A DNA stretch of 25,519 nucleotides from an uncultured Alcaligenaceae bacterium (GCA_937952975.1 CALFXX010000108.1:1-25519); one strand, 5' to 3'; shown: positions 1 to 8,043, counted from the first letter of the stretch. The notes: generated from the letters alone by a model not told the origin. Translations and numbers: made by a program.

Positions 1-1
1 G

Positions 2-478
2 TGCCCCGAAAGCGCAAGCAACTTTGCCAGCGTGGTCAAGCAAGGGCGTGCGCCGGGTCTGCAACTCAAATCCCAAGGTAAAGACATATCACTCGTCGAC
101 TGGGCTCAAGAGTTGCTCGACCAGATTGGTCTGTGTGCCCAGGCACTTGATAGCGCCCTTGGCGATAATCGCTACTCACTGTCGATCGCTGCGCAACGCG
201 AAAAAATTCTTCATACCGAAGCGACCCCTTCTGCTCGCATTCTGGCTCATTTGAAGTCGTCAGGGATGTCTTACCAAGACTATGCACTTGAGCAAAGCGC
301 TGCGCATGCTCAAACTTTACGAAAAACAGGCCTAAACCCCGCAGAACGGACCTTGGCAGTCAAACAGGCCGAGCAATCATTGGTCGATCAGGCCAGCCTC
401 GAGGCCAGCGATACCGAAGACTTTGATGAATATGTTGCTCGGTTTCATCGGGCACTTAAGCACCCGAGTCAAGCGTAA
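2..478 (+). CDS. gshA: Glutamate-cysteine ligase, C-terminal part (cut by window edge)
   Basis: Only the last 158 codons are present; the reading frame is open to the left edge, so the start is outside. The protein would catalyse the first step of glutathione synthesis, ATP-dependent joining of glutamate to cysteine, in the cytoplasm. The assignment rests on resemblance to the C-terminal tail of the E. coli-type GshA: a G-R-x-P-G-L segment near the left edge, then A-Q-A-L-D-S, then T-P-S-A-R-I-L about two thirds in, and an acidic A-S-D-T-E-D-F-D stretch before the end. The catalytic N-terminal part is not visible. It converges on the minus-strand tRNA-Arg, with only 3 bases between stop codon and tRNA 3' end, and no hairpin terminator is seen there. 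Family-level confidence is fairly good. Confidence 0.8.
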   Translation, partial: CPESASNFASVVKQGRAPGLQLKSQGKDISLVDWAQELLDQIGLCAQALDSALGDNRYSLSIAAQREKILHTEATPSARILAHLKSSGMSYQDYALEQSAAHAQTLRKTGLNPAERTLAVKQAEQSLVDQASLEASDTEDFDEYVARFHRALKHPSQA

Positions 479-481
479 ATT

Positions 482-556
482 TGGTGCGCCCGACAGGAAT
501 CGAACCTGTATCGAGAGTTTCGGAAACTCTTATTCTATCCATTGAACTACGGGCGC
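482..556 (-). tRNA. tRNA-Arg (anticodon CCG)
   Basis: The minus strand folds into a complete cloverleaf of 75 nt: acceptor GCGCCCG with CGGGCGC, a D arm closed by GTTC/GAAT, anticodon stem AGAGT/ACTCT with loop TTCCGAA, a 4-nt variable region, T arm ACAGG/CCTGT with loop TTCGATT, discriminator A and an encoded CCA. Anticodon CCG reads the arginine codon CGG. A TATAAT hexamer lies 11 bases upstream. Base 32 is U and base 37 is A. Confidence 0.95.
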
Positions 557-566
557 CAGAGGCAAG

Positions 567-572
567 ATTATA
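567..572 (-). promoter_or_regulatory. Probable -10 element of the tRNA-Arg promoter
   Basis: A perfect TATAAT on the minus strand ends 11 bases before the tRNA 5' end, which is the right distance for a short-leader tRNA transcript. No convincing -35 is visible at 16-18 bases further upstream (GGGGCA at best). Confidence 0.45.
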
Positions 573-623
573 GCGGTAGCCAAGAACACTGCCCCGCGAC
601 ACCCCGAGAGGTGCCGATCCCGC

Positions 624-629
624 TATAAT
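624..629 (+). promoter_or_regulatory. Possible -10 element for the cytochrome gene
   Basis: A perfect TATAAT on the plus strand about 118 bases upstream of the cytochrome start. No good -35 is seen at the usual spacing. If used, the leader would be about 110 nt and would contain a perfect 12-bp palindrome (697-708, CTCAATATTGAG), which could be an operator or a small hairpin. Confidence 0.3.
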
Positions 630-746
630 CCGAGGGTTTACACGAAAGCAGTCACACCACTTTAATCCAGCCGCCCATTTGGGTAGCGCTTCAATTCTCA
701 ATATTGAGGCGTTGTTCAACTTGGCGAAGACACGCAGGACTTGGTC

Positions 747-1277
747 ATGAGCGACACGCAACAACACGAAGAACACGATTCACCCATTAAAACGCCCAAG
801 CAATTGATCACAACGATTGTGCTTGCTTTGGTGGTCCCAATCATCATCATCATCATGTTGGTCAACATGGTTGCTGCTGGCAATGCTCCCGTGGCAGGCT
901 CAGATGCGCTAGGACCCGAGGCAACCGCCAAGCGGATCGCACCGGTTGCCAAGCTTGAAGTCGTTGATGCGAGTGGACCAAAGGTCTACAAAACCGGCGA
1001 ACAAGTCTATAAGGCTGTCTGCTCAGGCTGCCATCAAGCGGGCGTTGCGGGCGCCCACAAGTTTGGCGATACAGCCGCTTGGTCTGCACCTATTGGTACC
1101 GGCTTAAACGCGATGGTTGCAAGTGTGATCAAAGGTAAAAATGCCATGCCTGCAAAGGGCGGCAATCCCTCACTGGATGATTTTGAAATCACTCGTGCTG
1201 TGGTTTACATGACCAACAGTGCCGGTGCAAGTTTTCCTGAACCCGTAGCACCCGCGGCTCCTGCCCCTGCCAAATAA
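747..1277 (+). CDS. Membrane-anchored cytochrome c5-type protein
   Basis: A 176-residue single-heme electron carrier. After about 18 charged residues there is one strongly hydrophobic segment (about residues 20-44, with a run of five isoleucines) that should anchor the protein in the inner membrane with the heme domain in the periplasm. The heme motif C-S-G-C-H follows at mid-protein, and N-A-M-P-A-K-G-G carries the likely axial methionine. The tail is rich in alanine and proline. The ATG at 747 is chosen because AGGA lies 7 bases upstream; a TTG two codons earlier would sit on top of that site. The family is known in betaproteobacteria as an electron donor to terminal oxidases, but the partner cannot be told from this sequence. 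It is monocistronic, closed by a hairpin terminator. Confidence 0.88.
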   Translation: MSDTQQHEEHDSPIKTPKQLITTIVLALVVPIIIIIMLVNMVAAGNAPVAGSDALGPEATAKRIAPVAKLEVVDASGPKVYKTGEQVYKAVCSGCHQAGVAGAHKFGDTAAWSAPIGTGLNAMVASVIKGKNAMPAKGGNPSLDDFEITRAVVYMTNSAGASFPEPVAPAAPAPAK

Positions 1278-1305
1278 TATTGGCGGTTTTGCACGGCGGT
1301 GGTTG

Positions 1306-1331
1306 AAAACGCGCCAATCGGCGCGTTTTTT
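1306..1331 (+). terminator. Rho-independent terminator after the cytochrome gene
   Basis: A perfect 10-bp stem (AAAACGCGCC / GGCGCGTTTT) with a 4-base loop and a six-T run. It lies between convergent genes and has four T on the minus strand as well, so it may also act weakly on rep. Confidence 0.9.
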
Positions 1332-1375
1332 CTAAGCAGGCTTGGTGCCGGAAAAGTCTTGATCGCTCTTGCCCG

Positions 1376-3430
1376 TTAAACGCTTTTGTTGAGCATTGCC
1401 TTAAGGGCATCAAGGCGGCTCTTTGGGCTCATGGTTTCAACTGGCTTTTGATCCAGCGCGACAGACAAACCCATTTCTTCGATAAAGCGCGAGGGTTCAC
1501 GTACTAAATCTTCGCGCGCGCGGCGGCGCTTCTGACACCAACTCAAATGCAGACTGCGCTGAGCGCGCGTAATCCCGACGTACATCAAGCGCCGCTCTTC
1601 TTGAATTCTTGACACTAAGGCCTCGGCTGCCTTAGTAGGATCAACATCCTCCTCATCGCGACCAAGATGCGGCAAAAGCCCTTCTTCAACGCCCAATAAA
1701 TATACATGCGGGTACTCAAGACCTTTTGATGCATGCAAGGTCGACAGCTTGACCGCGTCTTGCTCTTGCTCATCGCTGCGCTCAAGCATCGTCACCAAAG
1801 CAACGTGCTGCACCAAGTCAAGCAGGCCCATGCTGTCTGCTTCGGCTTTACGCTTAAGCCACCCCACCAACTCCAAGACATTTTGCCAACGACTTTGAGC
1901 GGGCTTCTCGTCAAGCATGTCGTACAAGTAGCGCTCGTACTGGATCGCTCCAAGCAAGTCATCAAGAATCACGCCAGCGGGCTCTGCGGCCTTGACGGGC
2001 TGCCCAGCCGGTGTATGACCAGCTCGCACTTGAATCCTGACAATAAAGTCGCCAAAATGGCGCAACGGCTCAAGCTGACGCGTATTCAAACGCGACTCGA
2101 GTCCCATCTCAAAAACAGCTTCAAACAATGAGATTTGCCGCTCACCTGCATATTGCCCCAGCGTTTGCAGTGTTGCCTGACCGATTCCTCGCTTTGGCGT
2201 CGTCGCGGCACGAATAAATGCCGGATCATCATCTTCGTTGGCAATTAACCGCAAGTAGGCCAAGATATCTCGGATTTCAGCCTTATCGAAAAAACTTTGC
2301 CCACCTGAAATCGAGTACGGAATATGCAAATTACGCATGGCCTGCTCAACGATTCTGGCTTGATGATTGCCTCGGTACAAAATGGCAAAATCCTTCCAGG
2401 AGGCCTGCTTCTCAAAGCGGGCAGCCGAAATTTTCATGGCAACATTTTCAGCCTCAGTCTCATCATTGGGCATCGCCGTCACACTGATTGCATCGCCGTT
2501 TCCGTGTTCTGACCACAATTTTTTTTCGAATAACTTGGGGTTTTTCGCAATGACATGATTCGCGGCAGCCAAAATACTTTGACTTGAACGATAGTTCTGT
2601 TCAAGCTTGATCAAACGAATCTGTGGATAGTCAGTGGTGAGTTTCGCAAGGTTTTCGATCGTTGCGCCGCGCCATGCGTAAATCGCCTGATCATCGTCTC
2701 CCACGGCCGTAAACATTGCGCGAGGCCCCGTCAGCCACTGAACTAAGCGGTACTGACAAACGTTAGTGTCTTGATATTCATCAACCAGTAAATATCGCAC
2801 ACGCTTTTGCCATTTTTCGCGCACCTCGAGTTCGCGTTCAAAAATTTGTGCGGGTAACGCGATCAAATCATCAAAGTCTACGGCCTGATAGGCAGCGAGA
2901 GTCGCGTTGTAGCTACGATAGACGCGGGCGGCCTCGACTTCGCTGGCCGAACTGGCGAGAGCCGCCGCGGCATCTGGGTCGACCAGACCATTCTTCCAAA
3001 GCGAAATCGTTTGCTGCACAGAACGCAAACGGGCGCGGTCGGTCGTCGCCAACAAATCTTGCACGATCGCCATGGCGTCGTCTGAGTCAAAGATAGAAAA
3101 CTGTGGCTTGAGCCCTGCATGCTGGGCCTCTTCGCGCAAAATGCGTACACCGAGCGAGTGAAAAGTACTGATCGTGAGCCCTTTCGCCAACGCTGGGTCA
3201 ACCAGACGCTTGACCCGATCATCCATCTCACGGGCGGCCTTGTTGGTGAAAGTCAACGCTACAACATTGCGCGCCTTATATTCACAGTCGCGCAACAAAT
3301 ACGCAATTTTTTGTGTAATGACCCGTGTTTTGCCAGAACCAGCCCCAGCCAAGACCAAGCAAGGACCGTCCAGATACAACACCGCCTCGCGCTGAGTTGG
3401 ATTCAATCCATTTGTTGCAAACGTTGACAT
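1376..3430 (-). CDS. rep: ATP-dependent DNA helicase Rep (SF1, UvrD/Rep family)
   Basis: A 684-residue 3'-5' helicase that in the Rep family clears protein roadblocks ahead of the fork and helps restart. Motifs in order: Q-motif L-N-P-T-Q-R-E-A (residues 9-16), Walker A A-G-A-G-S-G-K-T (28-35), motif Ia T-F-T-N-K-A-A-R-E (60-68), Walker B D-E-Y-Q-D (217-221), G-D-D-D-Q-A-I-Y-A-W-R-G-A (motif III region, 244-256), Q-N-Y-R-S-S (motif IV), L-H-A-S-K-G-L-E (motif V) and Y-V-G-I-T-R-A-Q (motif VI). The N-terminus and the residues between motifs follow E. coli Rep more closely than UvrD or PcrA. The ATG start is 9 bases after the priA stop on the same strand, so the two are very likely co-transcribed. 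UvrD is the main alternative name. Confidence 0.9.
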   Translation of the reverse strand: MSTFATNGLNPTQREAVLYLDGPCLVLAGAGSGKTRVITQKIAYLLRDCEYKARNVVALTFTNKAAREMDDRVKRLVDPALAKGLTISTFHSLGVRILREEAQHAGLKPQFSIFDSDDAMAIVQDLLATTDRARLRSVQQTISLWKNGLVDPDAAAALASSASEVEAARVYRSYNATLAAYQAVDFDDLIALPAQIFERELEVREKWQKRVRYLLVDEYQDTNVCQYRLVQWLTGPRAMFTAVGDDDQAIYAWRGATIENLAKLTTDYPQIRLIKLEQNYRSSQSILAAANHVIAKNPKLFEKKLWSEHGNGDAISVTAMPNDETEAENVAMKISAARFEKQASWKDFAILYRGNHQARIVEQAMRNLHIPYSISGGQSFFDKAEIRDILAYLRLIANEDDDPAFIRAATTPKRGIGQATLQTLGQYAGERQISLFEAVFEMGLESRLNTRQLEPLRHFGDFIVRIQVRAGHTPAGQPVKAAEPAGVILDDLLGAIQYERYLYDMLDEKPAQSRWQNVLELVGWLKRKAEADSMGLLDLVQHVALVTMLERSDEQEQDAVKLSTLHASKGLEYPHVYLLGVEEGLLPHLGRDEEDVDPTKAAEALVSRIQEERRLMYVGITRAQRSLHLSWCQKRRRAREDLVREPSRFIEEMGLSVALDQKPVETMSPKSRLDALKAMLNKSV

Positions 3431-3439
3431 AGCGCCAGA

Positions 3440-5533
3440 TCAGATCTCGAGTGGGTCTACCTCAAGCTGCCACCGGACGCGACGTGCGTCTGGCTGCTCA
3501 GGTAGTAATTTAAGCCAGTGTCGCAACAACGATTGCAACGCGGGGCGATTGGTAGACTCAAGAAGTAACTGCGCCCGACACATATTATCCACACGGACAA
3601 TCCGCAACGGGACAGGGTCATACAGGGTGAGTACAGTTTCAGTTTGGTAGTGCGCAGACAATTCACTCGCTAACTCGCGGGCACCTCGTAAAAAATCAAG
3701 TGCTGTGGTCAGTTCGCGCGCCTCGGCACTTAACAGCGCCTGATAGGAAAAAGGTGGCAACGCCGCCGCCTGCCGCTCTTGAATAGAGTGCCGCGCGAAG
3801 CCCGCATAGTCATGTTTCAGCAATGCCTGGTAAACCGCTTGCTCGGGATAGCCAGTTTGTACGATCACTTCACCGTGTCCGCTATGACGGCCGGCACGGC
3901 CGGCAACCTGCATCAGTTGTGCGAATAACCGTTCGGGCGCCCGAAAGTCTTGCGAAAACAACATCGCATCAGCATTGAGCACCCCCACCAGCCCAAGATT
4001 CGCAAAGTCATGGCCCTTCGCGACCATCTGCGTACCCACTAAAATATCCACCTCTCCGGCATGCACACTCGCAAACAGCGCCTGCGCTGAGCCTTTTTTA
4101 CGGGTGCTGTCAGCGTCAATACGAACGATACGAGCCTCGGGGAATAACTCCGCTAGGTGTTCTTCGACGCGTTGCGTGCCTCGGCCCATTGGCTGTAAAT
4201 CTTGGTCGCCACAGTCTGGGCAAGCCTTTGGTACAGCATGGGCAAAGCCGCAGTGGTGGCAGTGCAACTGCGCACGCTGGGCGCTCAGGCGATGCAACAC
4301 GGTAAAAGTTGTGCAGCGTGTGCACTGACTCACCCAACCGCACGAGTTGCAATGCAACGCAGGGGCATAGCCACGACGATTTAAAAATATTAAGACCTGC
4401 TCTTTGTTCGCAAGCCTAGTGCGCATCGCCTCTAGCAAGTGCGGGGATAAACCGTGATCCATCTGCAAGCGACGCGTATCAACCAGACGCACCGAAGGGA
4501 GTGTCACCGCGCGCGCGCGCCCAGGCAAGTCAAGGCGCTGGTAAGTGGACTTTTCTGCGTTCGCCCAACTCTCAAGTGAGGGCGTCGCAGAGCCCAGTAC
4601 GACGGGGATCCCAAGGTCGTGCGCCCGCCAGACCGCCAAATCACGCGCCGAGTAGCGCAACCCATCTTGCTGCTTATAAGAGGGGTCGTGCTCTTCATCA
4701 ACGACGATCAGTCCGACATCGTCAAGCGGTGCAAAAATAGCCAAACGGGTGCCCAGCACAATACGAGCCTCGCCACTTTGCACACGGAGCCAAGCTCGTA
4801 AACGCTCTCCATCGGATAAAGCGCTGTGCATGACCGCCACACCATTGACGCCCGCCACAGGCTCAAGGCGGGCTCGTAATGACTGCTCAAATTGCGGAGT
4901 CAAATTAATCTCAGGTACCAATAACAACACGCGTTTGCCACGCGCCAAAGTCTGCGCCGCTGCATGCAAATAGACCTCAGTTTTACCGCTTCCGGTCACG
5001 CCATAAAGCAGAAACGTCTTGAAGCTCTGTGCAGCCACAATCGCAGCAACGGCTTGCTCTTGATCGATATTCAGTTGCGGCAAGGCAGACTGGGCTGCAG
5101 CCTTTTGCTTGGCAACACGACGTGTCGCGAGACGCGCGACCGGGCCTGCTCCTGACCGCTTTCCCTGATAAGAGGGCACGCTTCGTAGTGGCATGGGCAA
5201 TGAGGGCAAAATCACTTCGCCTAGCGGGCGCTGATAATACTCGGCAGCAAACGTCGCAAAATGCAGCCAGCTTGAACTAAGAGGTGCAATATCGTTAAGA
5301 ACAACCTCCACATCCTTAACCTTGCTTGGATCGCACCCTGGCACCTCGGGCAAGCAGACAACAACACCAATCATCTTGCGGCGCCCAAATACAACAATGA
5401 CTCGATCACCGACAGCCACTGGCTGCGACGCTCGATAATCATATAAATCAGCCAAGGGCACATCTAACGCTACTCGAACCCACTGTCCCGTAACGCTCGT
5501 TTCGATGCACTTAGCAGGATTAATTTCGGCCAT
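3440..5533 (-). CDS. priA: Primosomal replication restart helicase PriA
   Basis: 697 residues. PriA recognises abandoned replication forks, unwinds the lagging arm and starts DnaB reloading. Visible parts: an N-terminal 3'-DNA-binding domain (about 1-115), Walker A G-V-T-G-S-G-K-T (178-185), D-E-E-H (279-282), G-S-A-T-P-S (314-319), an eight-cysteine zinc-binding insert (Cys 395, 398, 404, 407, 425, 428, 438, 441), and G-T-Q-M-V-A-K-G-H-D-F plus Q-V-A-G-R-A-G-R of the second helicase lobe. Length is a little below the E. coli protein (about 730) but no motif is missing. No Shine-Dalgarno sequence is seen before the ATG; no better in-frame start was found. It is followed at once by rep and preceded by the AT-rich spacer. 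Confidence 0.95.
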   Translation of the reverse strand: MAEINPAKCIETSVTGQWVRVALDVPLADLYDYRASQPVAVGDRVIVVFGRRKMIGVVVCLPEVPGCDPSKVKDVEVVLNDIAPLSSSWLHFATFAAEYYQRPLGEVILPSLPMPLRSVPSYQGKRSGAGPVARLATRRVAKQKAAAQSALPQLNIDQEQAVAAIVAAQSFKTFLLYGVTGSGKTEVYLHAAAQTLARGKRVLLLVPEINLTPQFEQSLRARLEPVAGVNGVAVMHSALSDGERLRAWLRVQSGEARIVLGTRLAIFAPLDDVGLIVVDEEHDPSYKQQDGLRYSARDLAVWRAHDLGIPVVLGSATPSLESWANAEKSTYQRLDLPGRARAVTLPSVRLVDTRRLQMDHGLSPHLLEAMRTRLANKEQVLIFLNRRGYAPALHCNSCGWVSQCTRCTTFTVLHRLSAQRAQLHCHHCGFAHAVPKACPDCGDQDLQPMGRGTQRVEEHLAELFPEARIVRIDADSTRKKGSAQALFASVHAGEVDILVGTQMVAKGHDFANLGLVGVLNADAMLFSQDFRAPERLFAQLMQVAGRAGRHSGHGEVIVQTGYPEQAVYQALLKHDYAGFARHSIQERQAAALPPFSYQALLSAEARELTTALDFLRGARELASELSAHYQTETVLTLYDPVPLRIVRVDNMCRAQLLLESTNRPALQSLLRHWLKLLPEQPDARRVRWQLEVDPLEI

Positions 5534-5606
5534 TTAGTTAAAGTGGTTTCTTTATTAGTGTTCTAAAGCACTGAGACAGAGGGTTTTAGAAAAAAATCTG
5601 ATGCCC

Positions 5607-5615
5607 TGTGGATAA
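5607..5615 (-). promoter_or_regulatory. DnaA box (perfect consensus)
   Basis: TGTGGATAA on the plus strand, i.e. TTATCCACA on the minus strand, the strongest consensus form. It lies 74 bases upstream of priA, so it could bind DnaA for control of priA-rep or for an origin-like function. Confidence 0.6.
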
Positions 5616-5782
5616 CTTTGGGGAAAACTCGATGATTTGGAAATCTTATTGCACAATTCAGAATGACATTGCAGCATTAGCCTTTTGTGTTTTATTGATT
5701 TTTTTCTTTTTATTCAATGAGATACAGGTTATTTTAAATGTAATGATTAAAATTTTTCAGGTTAGGCAATTTTTGCAAATTT

Positions 5783-5791
5783 TGTGCATAA
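5783..5791 (-). promoter_or_regulatory. DnaA box (TTATGCACA form)
   Basis: TGTGCATAA on the plus strand matches TTATNCACA exactly on the minus strand. It has the same orientation as the box at 5607-5615, 167 bases away centre to centre. Confidence 0.5.
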
Positions 5792-5857
5792 CCCAACAGA
5801 ATTATCAAGATTTCATAAGGGTTTTCGAGCAAAACTGCCTAAAAAACCGCGCCGTTA

Positions 5858-6946
5858 TTAGCTCTTACGGCCATCACCGTGAAATTGCGGGCTGTACGAA
5901 CGAACTTCGTCTACCAACACAGCAACAGCTTCAGGAGGCGTAAATTGTGAAATCCCGTGGCCAAGATTAAATACATGCCCGCCTCGGCCAACCTCACCAA
6001 ATGCGTCTAGTACGCGGCGAACTTCTGCTCGAACTGCAGACTCACCACCAAAAAGTGCCATTGGATCAAGATTACCTTGAAAGGCGACAGAGTCAGCCAC
6101 CCTCTTACGTGCACCGCTGAGGTCAACTGTCCAATCCAACCCTACGGCATCGGCACCGCAAGACGCGATTTGCTCGAGCCACTGCCCACCACCTTTGGTG
6201 AATACAATCGACGGAACCGCTCGACCCTCGTGCTCTTTTATCAACTGCTGTACCACTTGCTTGGTGTAGTGCAGTGAAAATTGCTGAAAAAGCTGATCAG
6301 CAAGAACGCCACCCCAGCTATCAAAAATCATCACCGCCTGAGCACCCGCTTTAATTTGAGCGTTGAGATATTGTGCTGTTGTTTGCGCATTGATCTGCAA
6401 GATGCGGTGTAACAAATCTGGCCGCGCGTAGAGCATACTTTTAATCAAACGATAGTCGTCGCTACCTTTACCCTCGACCATGTAGCAGGCGACCGTAAAC
6501 GGACTTCCTGCAAAACCGATGAGTGGTACCCGACCATCTAACTCGGTACGTATTACGCTCACCGCATCAAAAACATATTGCAGCTTGCTCAGGTCAGGAA
6601 CCTCGAGTTTATTAACATCTTGCTCGGTGCGTAGTGGGTGGGCAAACCTAGGACCCTCACCTTGTGCAAAAGAGAGCCCTAAGCCCATCGCATCGGGGAC
6701 GGTCAAGATATCAGAAAATAAAATAGCTGCGTCAAGATTAAAACGCTTAAGAGGCTGAAGCGTGACCTCCGCCGCGTAGGCCGGGTTTTGCGCCAACCCC
6801 ATAAAAGAACCGGCGCGCGCGCGCGTCGCGTTGTACTCAGGCAAATAGCGACCAGCCTGTCTCATTAACCACGTGGGGGTATAAGGCACTGCCTCGCGTT
6901 TTAGTGCGCGCAAAAATACATCATTTTTTAAAGATATAGCGCCCAC
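5858..6946 (-). CDS. hemE: Uroporphyrinogen decarboxylase
   Basis: Converts uroporphyrinogen III to coproporphyrinogen III in the cytoplasm by removing four carboxyl groups. The signature M-R-Q-A-G-R-Y-L-P-E-Y near the N-terminus, F-S-D-I-L-T-V-P-D-A-M-G with the catalytic-site aspartate, G-F-A-G-S-P-F and the C-terminal H-V-F-N-L-G-H-G-I are all present. I place the start at the GTG 6944-6946 (362 residues): it has AAGGA 5 bases upstream and aligns with the usual N-terminus (...L-K-N-D-x-x-L-R-A-L). An ATG at 6982 would add 12 residues that do not fit the family and has only a distant AAGG. It lies 69 bases downstream of the Fis-type regulator on the same strand, with no terminator between, so co-transcription is likely. 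Confidence 0.95.
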   Translation of the reverse strand: MGAISLKNDVFLRALKREAVPYTPTWLMRQAGRYLPEYNATRARAGSFMGLAQNPAYAAEVTLQPLKRFNLDAAILFSDILTVPDAMGLGLSFAQGEGPRFAHPLRTEQDVNKLEVPDLSKLQYVFDAVSVIRTELDGRVPLIGFAGSPFTVACYMVEGKGSDDYRLIKSMLYARPDLLHRILQINAQTTAQYLNAQIKAGAQAVMIFDSWGGVLADQLFQQFSLHYTKQVVQQLIKEHEGRAVPSIVFTKGGGQWLEQIASCGADAVGLDWTVDLSGARKRVADSVAFQGNLDPMALFGGESAVRAEVRRVLDAFGEVGRGGHVFNLGHGISQFTPPEAVAVLVDEVRSYSPQFHGDGRKS

Positions 6947-7015
6947 AGAGATCCTTTTTAAAGTCACGCGCAAGGCATGCATGATGCCGAGCCTTTAGAT
7001 TATCCGAGTGCTATT

Positions 7016-7915
7016 TTACTCTTCGCTATCGTCTGTCCGATAGAGCTCTGCTGCGATATCATGTTTGCGCATCAAAGCCCAAAAGGCTCGTCTATGTTTG
7101 TTTGATGCACGCGCTGCCATTGCGATGTTACCGCTATGTTTTGTAAGTGCCTGGGTGATGTAAGTGCGCTCAAAATTGCTGACAAGTTCGTTTTTCGCTT
7201 CGCGAAAGGAACCGCTGGGGTAAGCTTGGTGATTCATCGCGTTAAGCGCGATTGCGCACTGAAGTGACTGACGCAGGGTCTCGGGACTTATCTTTCCCTT
7301 TGACACTTTAGTTTTTAAAAAGGCTTGTGTACTTTGCTTCGGTACAGGTTCAGTCGTTTTGCTGGCCGCAACCTTGCCATACACGGTGTGTGGCGTTATC
7401 AGGCCGCCCTCAGAAGCGCCTCCTGAGTACTCGGATGCGGCATAAGTCACTTCGGGCTCGCGCAGTATCCCAAGCCGCGGGACGCGCGATACAGTAGCGA
7501 GTACCCGTGCGCGAAATTCTTCGTTGCATAAGGGTAATCGCACAAAATCAGACATCCCTAGCTCGAGTAAATCCTGCATCGCGGCCGATTTTAGGTTTTG
7601 GAAGACGCCGACGAGAGGCAGAAATGGGCCTCGCGGAATGAGTGCAAGCGCTTGACGTGTCCACGCGAGCGTGTCAACAGACACCGGGAGTAAGCACAAA
7701 TCAAAGCGCCGTAGGCTCACACTGGCCTGCGCAAGCGCCTGCACTGGCAGAGTCACCGGATCCCTCGTATCGACGTCAAGATTTTGCCCAGCCTCCCATT
7801 CAAGCTGATGCAATCTCACCCGAGTCAAGGCTGGGCTAGCCCCTGACAGCACCTCATCGACCCACGAATGATGGACTGCAAGACGTAATACTGCGCAATC
7901 AATTTGTTGTCGCAT
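7016..7915 (-). CDS. Fis-type DNA-binding regulator with degenerate receiver domain
   Basis: 299 residues. About residues 65-142 look like the second half of a response-regulator receiver: F-D-L-C-L-L-P (71-77), F-L-P-L-V-G-V (98-104), L-G-M-S-D-F-V-R-L-P (119-128) and an E-E-F-R-A-R-V helix. Where a true receiver has the phosphorylated aspartate after the third strand there is proline 77, and the lysine-proline near the end is L-P, so phosphorylation by a kinase is unlikely. After a low-complexity linker (about 150-230), residues 236-290 form a Fis/NtrC C-terminal helix-turn-helix (A-K-N-E-L-V-S-N-F-E-R ... S-G-N-I-A-M-A-A-R-A-S-N). There is no AAA+ sigma54-interacting domain. It lies between the atp operon terminator and hemE; its targets cannot be read from the sequence. 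GGAG is only 2 bases before the ATG, so the start is less certain. Confidence 0.75.
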   Translation of the reverse strand: MRQQIDCAVLRLAVHHSWVDEVLSGASPALTRVRLHQLEWEAGQNLDVDTRDPVTLPVQALAQASVSLRRFDLCLLPVSVDTLAWTRQALALIPRGPFLPLVGVFQNLKSAAMQDLLELGMSDFVRLPLCNEEFRARVLATVSRVPRLGILREPEVTYAASEYSGGASEGGLITPHTVYGKVAASKTTEPVPKQSTQAFLKTKVSKGKISPETLRQSLQCAIALNAMNHQAYPSGSFREAKNELVSNFERTYITQALTKHSGNIAMAARASNKHRRAFWALMRKHDIAAELYRTDDSEE

Positions 7916-8013
7916 GACATTTCTCCGATCAAAAGCCGTTAGCCTAGGCTCGATCCAACCTCAAGGGTAGTCGGAGAATACACATGCGCATATTTACGCT
8001 CTGCTGTCAGAGC

Positions 8014-8043
8014 AAAAAAAACACGCCTGAGGCGTGTTTTTTT
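8014..8043 (-). terminator. Rho-independent terminator of the atp operon
   Basis: A 12-bp perfect stem (AAAAAACACGCC / GGCGTGTTTTTT) with a 3-base loop, followed on the minus strand by a continuous run of T. It lies 34 bases past the atpC stop and separates the atp operon from the regulator and hemE. Confidence 0.93.

Larger units (their letters stand above)
5534..5857. other. AT-rich intergenic region between hemE and priA with two DnaA boxes
   Basis: A 324-base spacer without a credible gene. It is conspicuously AT-rich against its surroundings, with a pyrimidine run (about 5696-5716) resembling the 13-mer unwinding elements of oriC. Two perfect matches to the DnaA-box consensus TTATNCACA lie on the minus strand at 5607-5615 and 5783-5791. 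The promoter of priA-rep must lie here or in hemE. A weak hairpin (5851-5871) followed by six U on the minus strand overlaps the hemE stop and could be a poor terminator. Confidence 0.6.

Noticed and set aside
456..776. Minus-strand open frame across the tRNA-Arg gene and cytochrome leader
   Set aside because: It contains the whole tRNA gene and has no protein-family resemblance.
5534..5857. Calling this spacer the chromosomal origin outright
   Set aside because: Only two exact DnaA boxes are seen, dnaA is not nearby, and gene orientation plus rough base skew argue that forks cross the atp genes from the right.
5608..5943. Plus-strand open frame of 111 codons in the hemE-priA spacer
   Set aside because: Composition is dictated by AT-rich sequence, the product is hydrophobic low-complexity without a recognisable domain, and its end runs antisense into the conserved 3' end of hemE.
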